DNA from: Ficedula albicollis
Taxonomy: Eukaryota > Chordata > Aves > Passeriformes > Muscicapidae
Direction of reading: 5' to 3'
Length of the DNA stretch: 64,000 nt
Assembly: GCF_000247815.1 (NCBI RefSeq)
Contig: NC_021675.1
Location: 60,791,029-60,855,028 of the forward strand
The notes under the pieces were generated by a model. It was not told where the DNA came from. It ran no database searches and saw only the letters and a list, made by a program, of their open reading frames with translations. Both the position numbers and the translations under genes were made by a program. Below, in pieces: positions 28,491 to 41,190 of the stretch (its first letter is position 1; each line of letters starts with the position of its first letter).

Positions 28491-31356
28491 AAGTGTAATA
28501 GACAGGCAAATGAAGAGGCTTCTTCATTGTGATTCCCTGGCAGAGTCTCAGCCCCAGATAGTGCCAGCTCCCGGAGCAGGATGGGCACTCACTGGGGTGC
28601 AGTTTGTGCTGCTGAAACTGCTGCCTTGCTGGGGAGAGGGGAGAAAGGGTTTAATAAGATCTGCTCGGTGGCCAGAGGCAGCTGCTTTAGGAAATGGGGC
28701 AGTATTTATTGCAAGGTTCATATAGCTGTTGTATTTTCTTGCCAAGGAAGTGAAAGCATAAGCGTTCAGCCAGATTTCTGTTTATTTGTATGCAGTAAAG
28801 GGCTCCATGCAATCTGTTTGGGGCTAAATCTCTGTGAACAAAATGGCCATTTTAGTTGTGAGACTGCTCCCTTCTCCATCATATTTCTGTAATTCCTCAT
28901 TGCACTAGGCCTGCTTTTCTGCTTTGAATCCACCTTGTAGGTGACCAGTTTCCAGACAGATTTTTAAGTGGTTTTGTTTCAGCTATAGTGAGACTCACTT
29001 TTTAAGTAAGAAAACTGTTCACACATTAAACATATTTTGTGTCCCCAGTGAAATCCTGCTTCAGCATTTCTTCCAATATTCACTTCAGTATTGTCACTGA
29101 TATTTGAAGAAATAAAGAAGTAAACACTAATGATAAATCAAAGTCAGGCACTAGAAGTTGGTATAAAAATTAAACATTCATTTTTATCTCTTCCTGTAAT
29201 CTTCATTTTGGCTATAGTGCATTTTGCTTTTTAATGAGTGACTTTTATAGTCTCACTAATATAAAACAATTACTCCTCTTTGAAAGCAGTGGTATTTCAT
29301 CTTCTCCTTAACTCTTCTGAGGACTGTAGCCTTGGTAACTCGTGTTCATTTGCTCTCCTGTCTGTTGTCTTGTCTCTTTTCAGACTTAAGCCAACTTAAG
29401 CCCACCTAACCAGTTTGAAAATTTTTTTTCTCATTAGTTGTATGATCTAAATTATTTAACATTTGAAATGTGAAGCACATGTACTGTGCCTTGGGCTCAT
29501 CTGGTATAATTTGTATTGCTTTGTGATCTTCTTTTTCCAGCTAAAACCAGATGAGGAAAAACCTCAATGTCATGTGTGTCATTGAACAGGAAAGTGAAAA
29601 TAGAATCCAGAACTGATTTCTTCTTTTTAGCTTAAGCACAAATCAAGCCCAGACTAAGATGAAAATGACCAACCCTAAAGGGTTGGGGGTTTTGCCATTA
29701 TTATAGTATCCTATTTTGAATCAACTACACTAGTGATAAAGAAAAAATACATTATGTAAATGGTAGCTTAGCATAAATGCTTTCCATTTTGCCTGTTACT
29801 TTGAGATTCTGTATTATTAGTCTGACGCTTTTGTGTCTCATGATAGTTTGACCAATGTGACTTAAAAGTATCGGCAAATTTCTTGAAGCTGCATAATGTG
29901 CAGATAAGCCTCTCAAGTGTGTACCATATTAATAGAGAAGATCTGAAGGAGAATATAAAGCTGTGCATGGTGTTTGGGTTCTAGCAGATGAAAAGTCCTA
30001 AGAACTTTGTATAGTGAAATTTTATCATAAAAAATTATCCAGCTGAAATTCTTCTCAATAGCATGTAGCTGCAGTTGTCAGATAATACAGCAACCATCTA
30101 GTTCACTCCTTGACAAACTTGGATGCACGAGAAAAGTCAAAATAAAGTAAATTAAATCAAGTAGTACCTCCTACCCCTGGGAGGTTCCATAATTCTGTAG
30201 CTTAAAGTCAAAACTGTTGTCTAAAATTGCAATGCCGTGTTTGTGCCAGGACAGCATCTTACACTGTGAGTCAAGGTCATCCGATCTGCCAAAGTTCTGT
30301 TATAGATAAACTAATGATTTTCTTCATGGCAATATGTGAGAATAAAATCTTAAACCAGGATTTGCAGGGGAACATCAATCTACTTATCCAAGTACTAATC
30401 AAATCAATTTTACCAGCTGCTCAGGGTTGAAAGTTGCCTTTATTGATATTTGTGATACAGTGTTTGGCTTGCAAGTGATGTCTATGAGTTTTTCAATAAA
30501 TCCTATTATACTTTATGGTCAGTTTTTTGTGCTCCTTCTAATGGGCACATTCTTTCCAATGAGTCAGAAATACAGATCTTCCAACAGAAGGATTTTTACA
30601 ACAGTGTTCTCCTGCCTAAGCCCCTTACCTGTTGTACAACTGTGTACTGAAGAAATTTCAAAATTTCCCAAAACAGTCATCACTGAACGAGAAGGGAATG
30701 AAGAATTGTTGCAATAAAAGAGAGTAGTAGGAAGAATGTGCAGAAACAGACAAGCTTTTCTTTTGCTCTTCTTGCAAAGCTGCTTTATGTTCCTCCAAAT
30801 ATTTGTTTCTTTTTCAAACCTGGCCTCTGGTTGAAAATTTGTTTTACATAATTGAATTCTTGGCAGGGAAACTCTAGATAACATGGCTTATGTTTACTGG
30901 CGGACTCTGTTTGATTGTAAGTTCTGCTAGAACGTTTTAAAGCATTTCAGCTACCAGGTGGCTGGAAGAATTTTCAAGAGAACCTTTTCTTTTTGAACCT
31001 GGGATCAGGTTCTCTCAGCCCTGTTCTTATGGTTCATGAATTCCAAAAAAACACCTTTGGGGAGGTACAGAAGGAAAATATTACTTATTTTAATGCACAT
31101 ACTAATTGAAGTTTTCTTTTTTCTATGTACTAATATTTAAAGGAAAGAGTCACAGTGGTTCATTTCAGGATAGGTTGGGTCCTTCATGATTTTTGAAGTC
31201 AGTGGCAGTTTGGGAGATAAATGCTGAATTTTCAAGCTGAACCTGAAGAATTTAACTATGTTTGGCACAAAGTGATATGCCTTATCAAGCACAATCCATG
31301 TCTTGTCTTTGTGCCCTTTAAGAAAAGGCTGTGGTTCAAATGAGTTTTAAATTTAA
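28491..31356. other. Non-coding, no recognised feature
   Basis: Intron-like sequence. Overlapping open frames at 28510-28892 on both strands lie in a GC-richer patch without a recognised domain. The open frame at 30427-30717 (96 codons) and its minus-strand partner at 30564-30884 also show none. Confidence 0.4.
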
Positions 31357-31490
31357 GGGGTTTTTTTGTTTGTTTGTTTGTTTTGGTTTTTTTTGGTTGG
31401 TTTTTTTTTGGTTAAGGATTTTGGCCACTGGTTATTTGCAAAAAAGAAAAACAAAACAAACAAAAAAAACCCGAAAAAACCCCCCAAAAT
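31357..31490. repeat. T/G-rich tract followed by complementary A/C-rich tract
   Basis: The left part (31357-31414) is made of T runs with G pairs (TTTGTTTGTTTG, TTTTGGTTGG). The right part (31441-31490) is A runs with C groups. The two are imperfect reverse complements around a spacer of about 26 bp, so a long imperfect hairpin is possible. It lies 50 bp before a CR1 tail. Confidence 0.75.
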
Positions 31491-31540
31491 CTCAACAGCA
31501 AATATCTCAGCAATATAAGAAGTTTCCTGAAAGTTTTGTA

Positions 31541-31678
31541 ACAGAATTATAGAATAGTTTGAGTTAGAAAGGACCTTTCAGATCATCTAATTTCAACCCC
31601 TCTACCATAGGCAGGGAAACCTTCCAGTAGACCACGTGGCAGAAAGACCCATTCAAACTTGCCTTGAACACTTCCAGT
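31541..31678 (-). mobile_element. CR1 LINE 3'-end fragment, antisense
   Basis: ACAGAATTATAGAATAGTTT and GTTAGAAAGGACCTTTCAGA are the reverse complement of the CR1 3' terminus. The following ATCATCTAATTTCAACCCCT and GGCAGGGAAACCTTCCAGTA fit the adjoining 3' UTR. Similarity ends near 31678, so only about 140 bp remains, a severe 5' truncation. Confidence 0.88.
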
Positions 31679-34653
31679 TATATTATTGCTTTTATAAGTA
31701 ATTAACTTATCATAGCTTTAAAGAAAAAAGCCTTTATATTAAGTTCTAATAATTTAAATATTAGGTTCATTTTTAGTTTTTAAAACTTCATTAAGTAATC
31801 ACAGTAGAAATAGCACTGAGTCACACTGTTTGATTTTTCTATTGCTCATCTTAATTAACCATAGCTAGGATAATTTTTAAGGTGACTAAATTACTTGTAA
31901 GAATATGTATCAATGGAAAAGATACGCTTAGATACATCAGAAAAATATTATATTCTGTGCTTACTCTGTACTCTGTGACAATAATCAACTTTAGAAATGA
32001 ATAGGCTAAAGCATGCTGCAATCAAATCAAGCACCCTGGTCCATTCAGTAATGATTTTGATTAAATCTTAATTTCTCAGAGCATAGGCATTGTTTTAAAA
32101 ATATTAGAAGTGGTTAGATGAAACCTTGAGGAGCCGTGAACATTTTGTCCTCTCTGTGAGATTTGCTGTAACACTCTGGCTGTTGTAAGCAGAACCAGAA
32201 GTAACAGGAATGTTTTAAACAGCCAGAGGAGTTGGAACATCCGTAAACAATCGAGAGGATGAAACTGACCTTGACTGAATTTGGGTTGTTATGTAGTCTT
32301 AAGTTAAACAGAATCTTATGTTTTTCTTACACGTGAGCCTGATTCAAAGCTGAATCTTGCCATATTCTCCACTGGGATTTGAAAAGGTTTCAGATGAATC
32401 TCCCATGGCTATTATGAAGGTTAATGAGTTAATGTTTGTGCAGTGCATAGAAAATGTGAGGTAATCCCTACCCAGTGAATATGTTGAATTTAGATGCAGC
32501 TGTTCCAAGTATAGATGGACAGAAAGGAGGGTGAAAGGTTGAGGCAAGTTACATATCTACACAACGATGACTGTGTCATGAAGCATAAATATACTGCTGT
32601 GTCTAGTGGTAATTGAAAAGCAATAGTCTCTTTAATCTTCCTTATCCAATAAATCGATCTTGTCTAAAATAAGCCTTCCAAAAAATTTAATGAGCAGTAG
32701 CCTCTAGTAGACAATTATTTCACGCTCCTTGTACCATGTGAGTATGATCCTATGTTCCTTAATAAGAATTAACTGCATCTTTGGAAAGGAAGTAACTCTC
32801 TGTGAAAAAATGTATAGGTAAGATATTGTTGGATTATGCTAAATATTAGGGATTCGAGGTGAATGCTTCAATTTTGGTGCTTTTTTTACCTTCATCTAGG
32901 TTAATGATTAGGTTTACCTAAGCTATTCTGGACTTGCAAAAATTTGATTATTTGCCAACAGACCAGCTGTACAAGTAAGGTCACTTCATGGAATGAGATA
33001 CTTTTGGGTAAGTTCTTTGAAAAGGTGGTTGATTTCCTAAATCAAACAAATGCAACCCCATTGCATTGGGGTTCCCAGTCATAATATGACACCTTTGAAT
33101 CTGAAGAATTCCCTTTAGGGGAGGAAGCCAAGAAGGGAGGATGATGAAGATGGGAGAGGGCTGAGCTTAGAGAATATTCAGAGGAAACTTGTGCTTTCAC
33201 ATGGTGATTTTGTGTTTAGAATAGCAAAACCTGTTAGCATTCTTGGCTGATAGAACAGTCCCTAAAGGTATGTTGAAAGAGGAAAAATGCGTCGCATTAA
33301 TTTTCACTTAGTGAGTTCCTTTAAAGTCATTTGGCTTCTTGCTTTCTCTGACCCTTCCATGTAGAGAGTACCTTAAGAATCTGTAGCATCAGATAAAATC
33401 CTTGTTTAAACAAATTATTAATGTGATTTTGCCTGGAAGCAGACATACTGTTAAATTTTGTACTAAGCCATGAAGTCCTTCCTTTTTGTTGTGGATTTTT
33501 TTAAAAAAAGAATTTTGTTTCCAAAAGGTTGTTGCCCTGTTTTATTACCTGACATTTCCTTGCCTCAGTTTTTCAGGGAAGTTACAATTGAGATCAAGGA
33601 GGGTAGTGAACTTTAGAAGTAAAAATCAGGGACAGCTGCAAGGTATACTTTACAGCCAAAGAGGATCACTCATCATCTCTGCTTCTAAAAGCCATGGGGT
33701 AGCTTCTGTCTACATGTCTTTGAAGAAAAATTTAAAGATAGCCGAAGATGCTGAGAAGCATTCTTTTAATCCTGCCTCTTCCACCAGCTATTGAACAGAA
33801 GAGCTTAGGGAATGTACTGAAGTGCTGTAATAAATAAACATATTTGGCAGTGGATAAAGTCGACTGGACACATCTCCCTCCAGAGATGAATAATGCAGCC
33901 CTGTGTGGCAGCCAAGCTGTATTATAGTTAGGAATGATCTGAGCTGTTTGGAGCCCCTGGAAGATACTAGCAATTGCATTTAATGCTTATGTAGCACTTC
34001 CCCAGTATTTAACTGGATTACTTGAGGCTTGTATCTTAAAGGCTTCTGGTGACTTAAAACACAAGAAGAGCTGAAATCCACTGAAGTAAAAAATGCCCAG
34101 GAAGTATCAGTGTTTCCTGCCTAAGCCTCCAGCTCTGCATCAAGGATATGATAAAGAACAAATATAAGCAGAGGGCAGAAAGCTCCTCCTCCCTCTGGAC
34201 ACAACTTAGGGCAAGAGCACTCAAACAGGAGCAAAAGAAGAAATAGGTCTTCTTCAACTTCAGCTTCACCAAATGTGAAGCTTGTTATGTACAGAGTGTC
34301 CAACAGGTCATATACTAAGCAATCAAAAAAACCCTTCAGATAACATCATATTGATAGCAATGATAGATAAAGAACTTTTTAAACGTGATAATAAATTAAA
34401 CTCCAGTTCTTTTTATGGAAAATGTAATGACCCTAACATGTTTGCAAAAAAGGCTGATAGGGAAGAGATGAAATAAGACTGAAATAAAGCCATTTGATGT
34501 GAAAAGAGAAATATGTCATAATCTGTAAAGCTGGGAAGAGCAGCCAAAAATTTACTCTTTTTTTAAGTGAAAGTGAAGAAGTTGGTAAAGGATTTTGGTG
34601 GTACAAAGTAAGAATCCTCTCCCTGGGCTCCCTGCACGCTGATGGAGCTAAGA
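31679..34653. other. Non-coding, no recognised feature
   Basis: AT-rich intron-like sequence. Open frames up to 102 codons (33486-33794 plus) and overlapping minus-strand frames at 34054-34303 show no recognisable domain. Confidence 0.4.
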
Positions 34654-34693
34654 ATTGTTTACTATAAAACAACATTGTTTACTATAAAACAAC
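34654..34693. repeat. Perfect 20-bp tandem duplication
   Basis: The 20-mer ATTGTTTACTATAAAACAAC occurs twice head to tail, at 34654-34673 and 34674-34693, without a mismatch. Confidence 0.95.
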
Positions 34694-37420
34694 AACCGAG
34701 CAACAGATCCTTAATAAACCTCCTGCTAATACGAGTTACAGACAAGATAGAAGAGGTTTGAAGCAAATCATATCAGACATCTTTTGTAACACATTAATAG
34801 CAATGAATTATTGCCAGTAGATACCATGGCAATAGAAAATAAAACACACAGATAGCAAAACTATAGGATCATGCTGCATGTGTTGTCAAAGGGATGATCC
34901 AAGTATTTGTGGTTGTGATTAATGTTCCCTAGTATTTCCTAATGTGGGGCTTTACAGTTGCTTATACTTTTGGCTGGCTTAGGCAAAATTTAAACCGAAT
35001 TTTTGTTTTCTGTATCTGCTACTTGATTATTTTAATATTAGGTAGTAAATGGTCTTTGAACATTAGATATTGATCTTTTGGTAAGTGTGACTATATGCAA
35101 GAAGGAGGGGAACACATGCTTAAAGACTAAATTGTGATGAATATGAGATGTTGAGCCAAGACTGCACAAGCAACTTCAGTGTAAGTTTTGGCAATGGCAG
35201 CTCCAGCATTTCTGGTCCGTATCTCTGGGACAGGAGTGCTGGAATATTAGGAGCTGAATAAACACACCTGTGAAAACAAGTGGGATTTTAAGGTAAACAA
35301 ACAGTATGTTGGAGCCAAATTTCAGTTACTTCACTTGTCATGTACATTAGCATCTAGCTGCAGGAGTAAACCTGCATTCATTGGTTCTGCTCATACAGCA
35401 AGAGGTCTCTCGCTGTGAGTGAATGTAGAGAAGGGATTCCCTAGCACTAGATCAGACAGAAGATCTGGCAACAAGAAAAATTAATTTTTTCATTATTTCT
35501 TTCTGTATTTGAGTTCCAGCAAGCTCTGCTAAAGATAGTAGGAAATCATAGAAATGTGGTGAGGTAGCACGTAAATATTTAGTTTCTTTTAGTGGTGTAA
35601 AAAAGATGTGATGCTAAGAGCTCACTGCAAGTATAGCCACACACAAATGTGAGCAAGTATGTGTATGGCTGAACAAACAAATAGAATTGTGCTTAGTCAA
35701 CCTGATTAAATGGTGACACATTGTGTGTTTCTTTCCAGCTAGACATGATATGTGGTTTCATCATACCAGATTACATGGGCTGGTAGTCAACACAGCAGTG
35801 CTTTTGGTAGAAGAAGTCAAGAGGTTCTGTTGTAAATACTAAGGAAAATGTGTTATATCTCTATTTCTTCTTGATATTTGTGCATCTATTTTTCTGTTAG
35901 GTGAAATATGTAACATGAAATATATTTTTATAAACATCAAATCAGTGTCCTATCAAATGTACATTGAAATTTTATCTTAATCTTAGGCTTTTCTATTCTA
36001 ATCTAACTTGATTTCTTAGCTGTTCTTCAAAACACAAAACCAGAAGACTATACTTTGTTTCCAGCAACAATCTTGAGTGGCTTTATTCATATGTTTGGAA
36101 CATGTATGTATAAAAGTGTATAGATCTCTATAAGCACACAACTCTTGTGTCCATAGTGATGGTAAAAATTCAGTGGTTGCTTCAGTAAACACGTACCTGA
36201 GATGCAGTCCCATATCTGCATCTACCTGCATGTGTAATTATGCATGGAACTTTTTAAAAATTAAGTCATTAATTATGGTTACTCTGTCACTGACAAAATG
36301 GACATTCATCTTAATGCTTCAAGAGCCTGCTTGACAGTATGTCCATTAGTATAATAGAGTTAGCAAGTTTATGATTACAAAAACTCCTCAGTCCCCAGGT
36401 AGCTGAGAGAGATGATAAATTGTAGATAGTGCAGGCAGCACTGGAAGCATGAGCACTTGAGTGTTTCTGGGCTGAATTCAATTGCTGGAAGCTTATCTGT
36501 CCTTTGGAGAACTGTCATTTGCTTAGTTTTGGACTTTGGAGATGTTTTTATATGAAAAAGTGCAGAAAAATAACATTTCCATGACATAGTCCATAATCAA
36601 ACTGAAAAAAAGGCTAGAATACTCTTGGGTTTTCTTTATAACTAGAGGATTTTTTTAAAAATTCTGAAGATAACCATTATTTTCAAAGAGTCATTTTTAC
36701 TGAAAAACTTCCCTATGCTATGCATCAGCAATCTTCAAGACTTGTATTTGCTTAATTTTCCAAGGAAAATAATTTGGCTCAACTATCACATGGAGATATT
36801 TTCACACTGCTAAGAGAAACTTGCAGTTTTTGGGATTTGAATCATACAATAGGTTCAAGATGCAAATATTCTTTTTTAATATATTGGGTACTGAATTCAA
36901 TGTTTAAGTTCCTTATATTGAAAATATTCATAATGGTATTACGATTGAGTCCTTACAATCAGGTATCTTAGTTGCTTCTGTGTACTATTGCTGCTTTGTA
37001 TCAGGATAATAGACTGCAGATTTTTTTTCTTTTCAGAGATTTTTCAGTCTGTTTATCAATATGAAACATTTGCATGCTAGGCAGTCCAATTGCTTTCTTC
37101 TGAACTAGTTATTGTACAAATCCAGTGTGAAGTTCACTATCTGCAAGATTTCTGAATTTATGCTATTTTTCAGCTTGTTTGTTGTCAGATACTTTACTGA
37201 GTGTGGCCTTTGCAGAGAACTATTTTACAACATAATTAGAAATTCAAAAGAGGAACAAAAATTGTACAAATGCCCAGTGACTTGGTAGAGGGTGTGCCAA
37301 AGTTATACTTTTCATGACTTTTTCTAGTAAAGGTTTCTATTCTATGGTGGAACCTCATAACAGATCTCACTGGGAAGAGGTTGGTGTCTTAATTTTCATC
37401 ATCCACACTAGTCCTTCATA
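34694..37420. other. Non-coding, no recognised feature
   Basis: AT-rich intron-like sequence without a recognised exon, RNA gene or repeat family. Open frames of 65-71 codons at 36016-36971 look random. Confidence 0.4.
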
Positions 37421-37535
37421 TTGTGCCATATTATATATGGTACAATATAGAATTTTACCATATATAATATGGTACAATATTGTATATATTCATGTATATA
37501 TTGTAGATATATGTATATACATATATGTATTACAT
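37421..37535. repeat. AT-rich nested palindrome
   Basis: A perfect 17-bp inverted repeat has arms at 37426-37442 (CCATATTATATATGGTA) and 37456-37472 (TACCATATATAATATGG) around a 13-bp loop. The left arm with its flanks (ATTGTGCCATAT...ATATGGTACAAT) is itself nearly palindromic, and ATATGGTACAATAT recurs at about 37466. Downstream the DNA continues as TATA/TGTATA-rich self-complementary sequence to about 37535. Such AT palindromes can extrude cruciforms and are prone to deletion or sequencing error. Confidence 0.85.
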
Positions 37536-40381
37536 ATAATATGAGGGGATATCTTGCCCACTGCCAATTACTTCTTCCCTTGCTACTATAACATGGTGTT
37601 AAAGTTAAGGATGTTCTCAGTGGATTGCAGGGTGATGTCAAACCCTACATGGAGCTTATCAAATGATGAATTTTTCTGTGGAATTTTGGTGGAAAAATTT
37701 GGTTTAAAAGTTTTAAATCTAATTCAGAATCAGGCTTCAGGCAAAATTCATGCTTCTCTTCCATCCTCTTAATAGCTGCTGAGATAGAGCCTTATTTTCA
37801 TTTCTTCAGTGGGTTTTTTTCTGCCACCTTGATTAAAATTGTGAAATAGCAATGAATTCTCACAGAATGTATCTGCACGATGTTTGGTAGTAATCATGTA
37901 ATCTCTCTGATTCTACAGGCTGATTACAAAAGCAGGTGTTCAGACTGATTACATGAAACAGCTTCCCTTCTGCAAATAACTGTCATCAAGGAGCCAATTG
38001 TGCAAATTGTGCTCCATGCTACTTTAATTCCAAAGTCATTCCATTAAAATTAATGGAACATTTTTGGATTTCAACCAAGATAAGTTGTTTAGTGAACAGT
38101 TCAGATGGAAAACTGACAGCCATATATATTTGTGATCTTTCTGTGTTTTTTTCTCCCAGCTGTTGTCCTAAAGCCAGAGAGAATGTTTTGGTTGCGCCGA
38201 GTTCATTTTCTGAGACAGACTAAAGGAAGGAACTGTGTAAACGCGAATTTTTGTTTCTTTATTTTAAAGAGTGGGTATTTCAAGTCTGGTATTTTGCTTT
38301 GTTGATGTAATTGATGGCACTGAAAAATTTCTTGAAAATAAGCTTCAGGCAAGAGATACAGCGTACTCCATGAGCCCAATTTATTTGCCACCGCTGCCTC
38401 TGCAATTCCTAATGTGGTTAATACTCCTTGACAGCTGATGACCTTTCTTCAGCTGAAATAGGATTCCATTAATGGAGAGATAAATGGAGGCTACTTGGAT
38501 ACTGATGGTGTCCCAATATCTTCTGATAACAGCTGAAGTATTCATACACCCCCCATGGTGGAATTGTATGATATGATGTTGAGTAGGATGGTGTTAGTAT
38601 GACACTCACCAGCCCCTCTTGATCTTTGGATTGTTCTGCTTTTTGGGATGAACTATATTTTACAGCAAAATGGGATATGTGTAGTGAACCCTATCTAGGA
38701 AATAAAGTTTTCCCATTTTGAAGGTTTAGATCATAGTGTTTTTTATATGACAAGTATAGGCAGCATAATATTAAAGAGGTAATTAGCAGAGATCTGGGGA
38801 AAATCCAGCAACCCAGCAAAATTATGCTAGTCTGAAAATGATGCTAGAAATTTACAGTACTATCACATGCAGTTTCAGCAGTGTTTCTCCCATGAGAGAC
38901 TGTTATAGTGGCCTTTTCTAGACTTAAAAGGTATGGAGCTGTGAGGTTTTTATAGTTACGAAAAATACAGCAGTTGCTCTTCCTTTTTATAGTAAATGAG
39001 TGCTTAAAATTGTGTGGTGTCAATAGTTTAATGCATGACTGACTCAGCTGTTTTCATATGTGTTGCAGGCTGCCTTTTAGATCAATTCCTCCAACAAATG
39101 AAAGTCTCAGATGTATTTGAGCCCTTTCAGGTGCTCAGACTTAATGTTAAGACACGCAGCAGAATTTTCATATTTTTAATAGGGTTTTATTGTCTTTTTT
39201 ATGTCTCAGAGATAAAAGGTTTTCCAGTTACCTGGCCTTCTGAAGCATGCCCTGCATTTGAGCAGGAGCACAGCTTAATGCTATCACATTGCAACCCCAG
39301 TTCACTGCACTGAGACCAGCACTGTCATGCTTTGAGCACAGCTGAGTATGTTCTGTTGTCTCATCTGTAAGTTCACAACCTGCTGTACAAGTGATGGCTT
39401 ATCAAAACCTGATTAAGAGGTAGAGGCTGGGGAAGCAGGGTAGGAATTTCAAAAGTTACAGCTTTTGAACTCTGTTGAAACTCCTGGTGGCAAATATCTG
39501 ATAGCAGAGGGTTGCTATCACAAAGCCTTGGACCGTAAAGGGCAGTGATGCTCATCTGTCAGCTGTGTATCAGCAGTGATACCTGCCTCTCAATTTAACT
39601 TATCTCTGAAGTTTTATAGGTACACACCACCTTCTAAGCTAGAATATGCCATGCACAGAGCTCAGCAGAAAGTTGACTGTCTCGGATGATGCTGTATTGG
39701 AACGTTACTGATGGAGGATCTGTAAAGGTGGGGGTGTGAAGAAGGGAAGAGAAAAACACTTTAATAAATCTGCTTGACTCTAATGAATGTTGATTGACTG
39801 TGTAACTTTTACGTAGGTTTGAGTTGGAGTAAATGTCAAATATAATTCAGTTCACACAGCAGTGTGAAAAGAACTGTTACTTTCATTGGAGAAAGCCTGA
39901 CAGCCCAACTTTCTTAAAGGGCTTTTCTGTCTTGTTCATTTGTTCTCTCTTTTTAATGAAGCCTTTCACAGTTGACAGTTCCCTAACAAAAGGTAACACA
40001 GGTCGTTCCATTAAACAGAATATTCTCCCATCAGCGACATCACAGCTGTAATCTGAGATCAGAAACTGTTACTACTTTTTCTCATCTGATGGAAAGGATG
40101 AGTTGTTACTCGTAAGAATAGGGTGGTGTTCTGGAGTAATGTCACTGTGCTACAGGTGCTCGGTATTCGTGACACATGCTGAGAATAGGCATTTAGCTGC
40201 CATAAAATATATACATATGTGAAACTAAGAAATATGTGGTATCAACTTCTTGAGTGAAACAGAAGATGCAATGCATTAATACCCAGCTCTGCAACAGACT
40301 TAACAGTCATAGAATCCCTTTGGGAACAGATTTGGGAGATGGTAGGCAAGGATAGAAACTATCTAAATTGCTTAGTGCCGG
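37536..40381. other. Non-coding, presumed intron
   Basis: No exon was recognised. The part 38150-38480 is less AT-monotonous and has CAGCTG, TTAATGGAG and CpG-containing words. It is a weak candidate for a conserved non-coding element, with no direct evidence. The 92-codon open frame at 39035-39313 has no known domain. Confidence 0.4.
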
Positions 40382-40558
40382 AGCAAAAGACCAGATTTTC
40401 AAGGGCTTAGAGCAACAAGTTTTGACAAAATTGGAAGATTCATGGTGTCACAAAAGGAATTGCTTTATTAAGCAAAAGACCAGATTTTCAAGGGCTTAGA
40501 GTAACAAGTTTTGACAAAATTGGAAAATTCATGGTGTCACAAAAGGAATTGCTTTATT
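40382..40558. repeat. Two-copy tandem repeat, 89-bp unit
   Basis: Copies at 40382-40470 and 40471-40558 begin AGCAAAAGACCAGATTTTCA and end GGAATTGCTTTATT. Two substitutions separate them (AGAGCAAC/AGAGTAAC, GGAAGATT/GGAAAATT). Confidence 0.95.
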
Positions 40559-40832
40559 CTCAGGGTTTTTCAAAGTCATGTCTTTGTTTACATGCTGTTG
40601 TAGAAGGTAAGAGGTTTTTAAAACTGATCTTTATTTTTCTCCATCAGTTCACAATATGGAGAATAATGGTAATATTTTTCCTTTGTCTTTCAGTCTATTT
40701 GCATTTTCTATTAGCAATGATAGAATCTCTTTCCTTCTCTGTGTTCACATTTCTGAGCCTCTGTGGTTTGTAAAGAGTTACAGAAGTATTCAGGAGTCCT
40801 TCAGATACATCTGTTGTATTTTAGCCTTCTGG
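40559..40832. other. Non-coding spacer
   Basis: Short intron-like stretch between the 89-bp duplication and a CR1 fragment. Nothing was recognised in it. Confidence 0.4.
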
Positions 40833-41190
40833 GACAGGATCGCAGAATCACGGTATGGGTGGGGTTGGAAAGCACCACAGAGGGTCATCTGGTCCGACCT
40901 CCCTGCTCAGCAGGGTCATCCTACAGCACACAGAACAGGTTTGTGTCCAGACAGTTCTGACATATCTCCAGTGAGGGAGAGACTCCACGTGCTCTCTGGG
41001 CAACCTGCTCCAGTGTTTGGTCACCCACACAGCAAAGAAGTCCTTCCTGTTATTCAGGTGGAACTTCTTGTGCATCATTTCCTCCCCACTGCCTCCTGAC
41101 CTAGTGGTTGGCACCACTGAGCAGAGTCTGGCTCCATCCTCTGCACACCTTCCTTTCAAATACTTCTATGCAGCATCTCACTGCTTTTAG
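40833..41190 (-). mobile_element. CR1 LINE fragment, antisense
   Basis: The left end (GATCGCAGAATCACGGTATG, GGGGTTGGAAAGCACC) is a CR1 3' tail in reverse complement, and the rest runs through the 3' UTR into ORF2. The minus-strand frame 40848-41159 carries Lys-Asp-Phe-Phe-Ala-Val and then Lys-His-Trp-Ser-Arg-Leu-Pro-Arg-Glu, the ORF2 C-terminal signature. Similarity fades after CTGCACACCTTCCTTTCAAA at about 41190. The element is 5'-truncated and dead; it belongs to a different subfamily from the 17731 copy, judging by its tail. Confidence 0.92.

Noticed and set aside
40656..41159. 147-codon plus and 103-codon minus open frames as host genes
   Set aside because: They overlap a CR1 fragment; the minus frame carries the CR1 ORF2 HWSRLPRE-type signature and the plus frame is its shadow.
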